Origin: Cyclobacteriaceae bacterium
Lineage (GTDB): Bacteria > Bacteroidota > Bacteroidia > Cytophagales > Cyclobacteriaceae
Assembly: GCA_030584025.1 (NCBI GenBank)
Contig: CP129487.1
Span: 3,687,001-3,751,000, forward strand
Length of the DNA stretch: 64,000 bases
Direction of reading: 5' to 3'
Part shown: positions 60,059 through 64,000 of the stretch, piece after piece
Layout: each line of letters begins with the position of its first letter
How positions within the stretch are numbered: the first letter of the stretch is position 1
Notes under the pieces: model-generated
What the model was told of the DNA's origin: nothing
The model's input: the letters and a program-made list of their open reading frames with translations, nothing else
Databases searched by the model: none
Position numbers and translations under genes: made by a program

Positions 60059-60760
60059 TTAGTCTTTCTTCATCATTTTAGCCTCAATGGATTGCGTAGT
60101 GTGCGGCACGGCAATCAAGCGCTCCTTTGGTATTAGCTTTCCGGTAACCGAGCAAATGCCATAGGTTCCATTCTTAATACGCACCAAAGCGTTCTCCAAA
60201 TTCGTGATATATTTCTGCTGACGTGCAGCCAGCTGACTGAGGTTTTCCTTTTCGGCCGTTTCCGCTCCATCTTCCAACACTTTGGTATTTCCACCAGATG
60301 TTGCATCCGTGCCCTCATCATTATTGCGATTCAGGGTCTCTTTCAAAATTTTGTATTCACCACGGGCCTTCTCCAGTTTTTCCAGGATCAGGGTTTCAAA
60401 TTCCTTAAGTTCTTCATCCGAATAACGTGTTTTGTCTTCGGGAACTGATATTTTCTTTGCTGGCTTATGCGCGATGGGGCGCTGTGTAATCGGAGGGAAA
60501 AATGTATTCAGGTTTGGAACAGCCGGTCTTTCAGCAACTTTTACCGAAGGCGACTTTTTAGGTGCCACAACCTTCTTTTCAACAGGCTTTGGCGCTGCCT
60601 TTTTAGCTACCTTTTTTACCGCCTTTTTGGCAACCGGCTTAGCTGCTTTTTTCGGAGCAGGCTTCTTAGCCACCTTCTTAGCTTTAGGAGCTGCCTTCTT
60701 AGCTTTTGCCTTGGAAGCGGTTTTCTTTGCTGCCTTGGCGGTTTTCTTGGTCTTTGCCAT
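60059..60760 (-). CDS. DksA/TraR-like protein with histone-H1-like lysine-rich N-terminus
   Basis: A 233-aa protein from ATG 60758-60760. Residues 1 to about 75 are almost only Lys/Ala/Pro (KKTAKAAKKTASKAKAKKAAPKAKK and similar), like histone H1 tails and bacterial AlgP-type proteins. Residues about 115-233 are a DksA/TraR-like coiled coil and globular end: SDEELKEFETLILEKLEKARGEY, AARQQKYITNLENALVRIKNGTYGICSVTGKLIPKERLIAVPHTT. The zinc-finger cysteines are largely lost (one Cys remains), as is usual in Bacteroidetes. It probably binds DNA or RNA polymerase; it leads the scpB-rluB operon. Confidence 0.85.
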   Translation of the reverse strand: MAKTKKTAKAAKKTASKAKAKKAAPKAKKVAKKPAPKKAAKPVAKKAVKKVAKKAAPKPVEKKVVAPKKSPSVKVAERPAVPNLNTFFPPITQRPIAHKPAKKISVPEDKTRYSDEELKEFETLILEKLEKARGEYKILKETLNRNNDEGTDATSGGNTKVLEDGAETAEKENLSQLAARQQKYITNLENALVRIKNGTYGICSVTGKLIPKERLIAVPHTTQSIEAKMMKKD

Positions 60761-60845
60761 GATTTCCCTGTTTAAAAAGTTGCGCAAAAATACGGGGTGG
60801 GGTGTAAAACAAAAAATATGAGGGGATTTATTGTCCTGAGCAACG

Positions 60846-63494
60846 CTAATACCGCGCTGCTATCACCACACGTTTTCTGTAGGTATCAACGTTCCCATTA
60901 CCATCAAACACCTCAAGCCACACCACATAATAACCCGGCCGTGCCCTGGTACCATCATCGCGTTCACCATCCCAGCGAAAAAACCCTTCTGTTGCCAATG
61001 TTTCGTTATTGGCAAGTTGCTTCACCTCGCGTCCCTGGTGGTCCAGAATTTTAAGGTTGGCCACCTTTCCACCCTGCTCGAAACTGTATCGTATTTCGGT
61101 AAAGTCGGGCTGACCGAATACCGGAATAAAAATTTCAGGCTCAATATTAACCTTCCCGGTTGTCGTAACGATTTCTATTGAATTCGAATTTCTGTATCCG
61201 GGTGTGGCGTAGCCCACAACCGATGCGGCCGATTTCCAATTGTTTGGATCGTTGGTTAGTCTGTCGGCATGAATGCGCTCCAGCGAAACTCCTTCTTTAT
61301 CGCGAAGTAGGGTTGAGTGGTAATCATCAGTGTAGAAGAAAGAATCCAGGAGTTCGGCTCCTTCACTTACCAATGAAACCGTTCCCTCATTATCCGGAAA
61401 GGAAGGAAGCGCTTCAACTTTAAGTAATTCTTCGGCATGTGGGTAGTGTGATTGAATAGTAAACGGATCAACGGTTAATGCTATGAATGCTTTTGGCGGA
61501 AGCAGAAAATCAGCTGTCGTAATTGTTCTCAGGTTTACTGCGTTTCCGCTTTCAAAATATCCAACACTCCAGTTTTTTAAATTGATGTACTTCTCCGAAT
61601 AATTGAACAACTCCAGAAAGTCAACACCGAATGGCCGTGGGTTAAAAAGTACTTCATTGATCACCACATCTCCTGCTTCGGCCGGTTCAGGAAAACCAAA
61701 TGACACCTCCCGATGATCTTCCTGAATATGGTTTCCGCTGCAATCATAAATTGATGTTATGGTTACAACGTAGCGTTGCTGCAGCTGAATGGAAGATTCC
61801 AGCTCCAGCAACAACTCACGCAATGATGAATTTGCAAAGTTTACCTGCGATACAGTCAGTGTTGGTGAAATCACAAATGCCGATGGGGGCGGAAGAACTT
61901 CGTTTAGTTTTTCATCGAAACGCAATTTTAGTTGAGTGGCCGAAACCGGAATGGCCGATAACAAGCGTGGTCCTGTTAAATCAGGCTTTGATGCCTTCAC
62001 CGAATTTTCTGTACCCGGTGTGCCTCCGCTCGCATGCTCGGAGGCAACCCAGTTCTCTTCTTCTGCACAAATGTTTTCCGGATCAATGAGTTCAAGTGTC
62101 CAGCCACCTTGTCGTTTATCATCATCTTTGTACCACGCATCCGTGTAGTTCACCTCGTCTATAAGCATATCGGTTGCATCACGAAGTTTCAGGTTATCCG
62201 AACTATTGTTCAGTGTTGGAAAACCCGATATACCAATTACAGTTCCATAGGCAGCAAATGCCGGAGATGATGCAGTTGGTGTAACGATAACATAATCACC
62301 CGGCATAAGAATGTGAGCAGGCAGCGTTGCTGTCGAGGAGGCATCCGAAAATTTCCATCCCTGCAAACTGATGGGCTTATTACTTCGGTTGAAGAGTTCA
62401 ACAAATTCGGCTTCGGGTAAACCAATTAGGGGAGTTGGGTCAGGAAAAATTTCAGTGAAGATGATGTCCTTGTATTCAATGGGAGGTTGCTGAAAGAAAA
62501 AGAAATTAGCTTGAGCAGATACGATGGCATTGCCTGCAAGATCCTGAACGTTGGTAACCGTTAACTGACTGGTGATTGCATTCGGAAATGGTTGAGCAAA
62601 GGAGAGGTGTACTGTTTTTTCATCGGTTTGTAAAACCACATTCGTGGCTTGTCCCACATCATTGTTCACAAAATAATTTGAAGGATCTTGCGCGGTGTTG
62701 CTTTCAAGACGCTCGTTAAAGAAAACATTTAATTCGGTTGAGGAAATTGATTGTACGGATTGAATTTCCGGAGGGTTCTCATCCATAATCTCCGGACCCA
62801 TATAAAAATCATCAAAGTAAAAGTTGGTGGAGTTGCCCGATGTATACGTGCACCGTAATCCCAAAAAGGACGATGTTGAATACGTATTGTCTGTTCCGGA
62901 TGCCTCCAACACAAAATCACTTCCACCAGCATAATCAACGAATAATTGCCAGTGCCCCGCTTCGCTTCTTAATACCCTGACACGAACAGTAAAGGCCGAG
63001 GCTATTCCACCAGAGGTTGAGGCGCGGCAAACGGAAACAGTATTCGCACCCGTTTGCCGGAACAATTCAATGGCATCAGCAGAGCCTGCTTCACCAAACT
63101 GCAGGAAATAGCCGTTCAATGAGCCCGCTACATCCGATTGATCGCTTACCAGGTACACCCGTGCAAAATTATTTCCTGATGGCGCAAACGCCAGTCGGAT
63201 GAAAAACTGCCATTCATACCCGTTTAATGTAGGTGATGGACTGCCTGCAGATAAAAATGATGTGGTGGCCTGACCGGGGTTATTCAGCTGAAGTTGGCCG
63301 TTGGTGTTAACAATAAACTGTGAAACCGTTCCGGTCCATTCGGGGTTATTGGTAAAGTCGCCATCGGAAAAGTTATCAGAAAGCTGAGCGTACACCGGAT
63401 AGTAAAGTGCAACCGATGCTTGCAACAACAGCGTTTTGATGAGCAGCAATCGTATGCGACTCACGATAGATGTTAATAATTGGTTCGGGGGCAT
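60846..63494 (-). CDS. Surface protein with lamin-tail (LTD) and SbsA-Ig-like domains
   Basis: An 882-aa exported protein (signal around LLLQASVALYYPVYAQ). An N-terminal beta-sandwich (about 35-235, laminin-G-like, DNFSDGDFTNNPEWTG) is followed by an Ig-like Big_5 domain (PPEIQSVQSISSTELNVFFNERL), a first LTD (KDIIFTEIFPDPTPLIGLPEAEFVELFNRS), a second Ig-like domain (LLSAIPVSATQLKLRFDEKL), a second LTD (DVVINEVLFNPRPFGVDFLELFNYS), and a FlgD-like C-terminus (ILDHQGREVKQLA, FFRWDGERDDGTRARPGYYVV). The C-terminus looks like a surface-protein end. Such proteins may be type IX secretion or adhesion cargo. Confidence 0.85.
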   Translation of the reverse strand: MPPNQLLTSIVSRIRLLLIKTLLLQASVALYYPVYAQLSDNFSDGDFTNNPEWTGTVSQFIVNTNGQLQLNNPGQATTSFLSAGSPSPTLNGYEWQFFIRLAFAPSGNNFARVYLVSDQSDVAGSLNGYFLQFGEAGSADAIELFRQTGANTVSVCRASTSGGIASAFTVRVRVLRSEAGHWQLFVDYAGGSDFVLEASGTDNTYSTSSFLGLRCTYTSGNSTNFYFDDFYMGPEIMDENPPEIQSVQSISSTELNVFFNERLESNTAQDPSNYFVNNDVGQATNVVLQTDEKTVHLSFAQPFPNAITSQLTVTNVQDLAGNAIVSAQANFFFFQQPPIEYKDIIFTEIFPDPTPLIGLPEAEFVELFNRSNKPISLQGWKFSDASSTATLPAHILMPGDYVIVTPTASSPAFAAYGTVIGISGFPTLNNSSDNLKLRDATDMLIDEVNYTDAWYKDDDKRQGGWTLELIDPENICAEEENWVASEHASGGTPGTENSVKASKPDLTGPRLLSAIPVSATQLKLRFDEKLNEVLPPPSAFVISPTLTVSQVNFANSSLRELLLELESSIQLQQRYVVTITSIYDCSGNHIQEDHREVSFGFPEPAEAGDVVINEVLFNPRPFGVDFLELFNYSEKYINLKNWSVGYFESGNAVNLRTITTADFLLPPKAFIALTVDPFTIQSHYPHAEELLKVEALPSFPDNEGTVSLVSEGAELLDSFFYTDDYHSTLLRDKEGVSLERIHADRLTNDPNNWKSAASVVGYATPGYRNSNSIEIVTTTGKVNIEPEIFIPVFGQPDFTEIRYSFEQGGKVANLKILDHQGREVKQLANNETLATEGFFRWDGERDDGTRARPGYYVVWLEVFDGNGNVDTYRKRVVIAARY

Positions 63495-63522
63495 TTGGCT
63501 ATTACCAAAAATACTATTTTTG
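63494..63522 (+). promoter_or_regulatory. Promoter of asd
   Basis: TTTG (63494-63497), a 17-base spacer and TATTTTTG (63515-63522), matching the Bacteroidetes -33/-7 promoter. The asd ATG (63537) lies 15 bases downstream. Confidence 0.6.
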
Positions 63523-63536
63523 CACCCTTATTAGAA

Positions 63537-64000
63537 ATGCCTAAAGCAATGAAGCTAGCAGTAGTGGGGGCCACCGGGTTGGTTGGCCAGGAGATCCTGA
63601 AAGTTATCGAAGAAAGAAACTTCCCGTTTGACGAATTGTACTTAGTGGCCTCTGCCAAATCGGTAGGGCAAAAACTTTCCTTTAAGGGGAAAGAATACGA
63701 AATCAAGAGCATTGAGGAGGTTTGCAAACTGGCCCCGGATATTGCCATTTTCTCGGCTGGCGGTAGCACTTCGTTGGAATGGGCACCCCGATTCGCAGAA
63801 ATGGGCAGCATTGTCATCGACAATTCTTCCGCATGGCGCATGGACCCTACCAAAAAACTCATCGTTCCTGAAATAAACGGGCATGAGTTGATGATTGATG
63901 ATCGCATCATTGCGAATCCGAACTGCTCTACCATTCAAATGGTGATGGCCCTTGCCCCGTTACACGTTAAATATAAGTTGAAGCGCATTGTGGTTTCTAC
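63537..64000 (+). CDS. asd: Aspartate-semialdehyde dehydrogenase, N-terminal part (3' end outside window)
   Basis: The frame runs off the right edge after 154 codons. It catalyses NADPH-dependent reduction of aspartyl phosphate on the way to lysine, threonine, methionine and diaminopimelate. Visible: the NADP-binding VVGATGLVGQEIL, FSAGGSTS, IDNSSAWRMD, LIVPEING, and the catalytic Cys in ANPNCSTIQMV. The start is ATG 63537; a second ATG at 63549 (MKLAVVGATG) is equally plausible by family length. The other lysine/DAP genes are not visible. Confidence 0.95.
   Translation, partial: MPKAMKLAVVGATGLVGQEILKVIEERNFPFDELYLVASAKSVGQKLSFKGKEYEIKSIEEVCKLAPDIAIFSAGGSTSLEWAPRFAEMGSIVIDNSSAWRMDPTKKLIVPEINGHELMIDDRIIANPNCSTIQMVMALAPLHVKYKLKRIVVS

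Noticed and set aside
60432..60821. 129-aa plus-strand frame rich in Phe/Ala/Leu
   Set aside because: It is the antisense of the Lys/Ala-rich DksA-like N-terminus and has no independent signal.
1..64000. Prophage, insertion sequence, integron, CRISPR, toxin-antitoxin system or rRNA operon
   Set aside because: No transposase, integrase, terminal repeats, repeat-spacer pattern, paired toxin/antitoxin genes or rRNA segment was seen.

Overview
The window reads as an ordinary chromosomal segment of a Bacteroidetes bacterium, most likely order Cytophagales (Cyclobacteriaceae/Fulvivirgaceae-like). This is inferred from gene content: a MurF-alanine racemase fusion, TonB receptors with partner lipoproteins, PD40/OmpA lipoproteins, a GH3-family protein, a LETM1-related protein, a DksA-like protein lacking the zinc Cys pairs, and a DUF4783 protein. 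It is supported by several promoters of the Bacteroidetes form TTTG-N17..19-TAnnTTTG. No phage, insertion sequence, rRNA or CRISPR array was seen. Genes are dense, with no gene-free stretch over about 210 bases.

Layout. 1-2.0 kb (minus): recX (cut by the edge), a YcxB-like membrane protein, nadC, a DUF4783 protein. 2.1-7.6 kb (plus): gpmI, a lipoprotein, an MsbA-like ABC exporter and a Fur-family regulator in tight succession, then terC. 7.7-19.8 kb (minus): a LETM1-related protein, purK-purE, a feoA-feoB-TerB-HEAT/cyclophilin operon, an S41 protease lipoprotein, csaA and the murF-alr fusion. 20-24 kb: a TonB receptor with a partner lipoprotein behind a perfect 10-3-10 palindrome on its promoter, then a HisA paralogue with a changed catalytic residue. 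24-29 kb: PD40 protein, DUF2911 protein, a 39-aa membrane protein, a LOG-family enzyme, a two-lobed retropepsin-PDZ protein and a pseudo-receiver. 29-33 kb: a small biosynthetic cluster (FAD oxidoreductase, UbiA prenyltransferase, type III polyketide synthase, methyltransferase). 33-41 kb: an LPP20-like lipoprotein, a membrane protein, an amidohydrolase, a TolB-like propeller, a deoxynucleoside kinase and an 1130-aa propeller-amidohydrolase. 41-44 kb: a second TonB receptor with a PepSY membrane protein. 44-53 kb (minus): GH3, lptB-recJ, a collagen-like secreted protein, a SPOR protein, fumC and an OmpA/PD40 lipoprotein. 53-57 kb: two Fe-S electron-transfer proteins around a DUF1569 protein, then tRNA-Phe. 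57-64 kb: a histidine kinase, an operon of a lysine-rich DksA-like protein, scpB and an RluB-type pseudouridine synthase, a lamin-tail surface protein, and asd cut by the right edge.

The best leads for undescribed biology are the type III PKS/UbiA/FAD/methyltransferase cluster (29.1-33.0 kb), the palindrome-controlled TonB receptor pair (20.4-23.4 kb), the HisA-like protein with Ala in place of the catalytic Asp, and small conserved-looking proteins (52 aa ending in LGCG, divergent from feoAB; 39-aa membrane protein). All functional statements come from recognising families by eye; no search was run.
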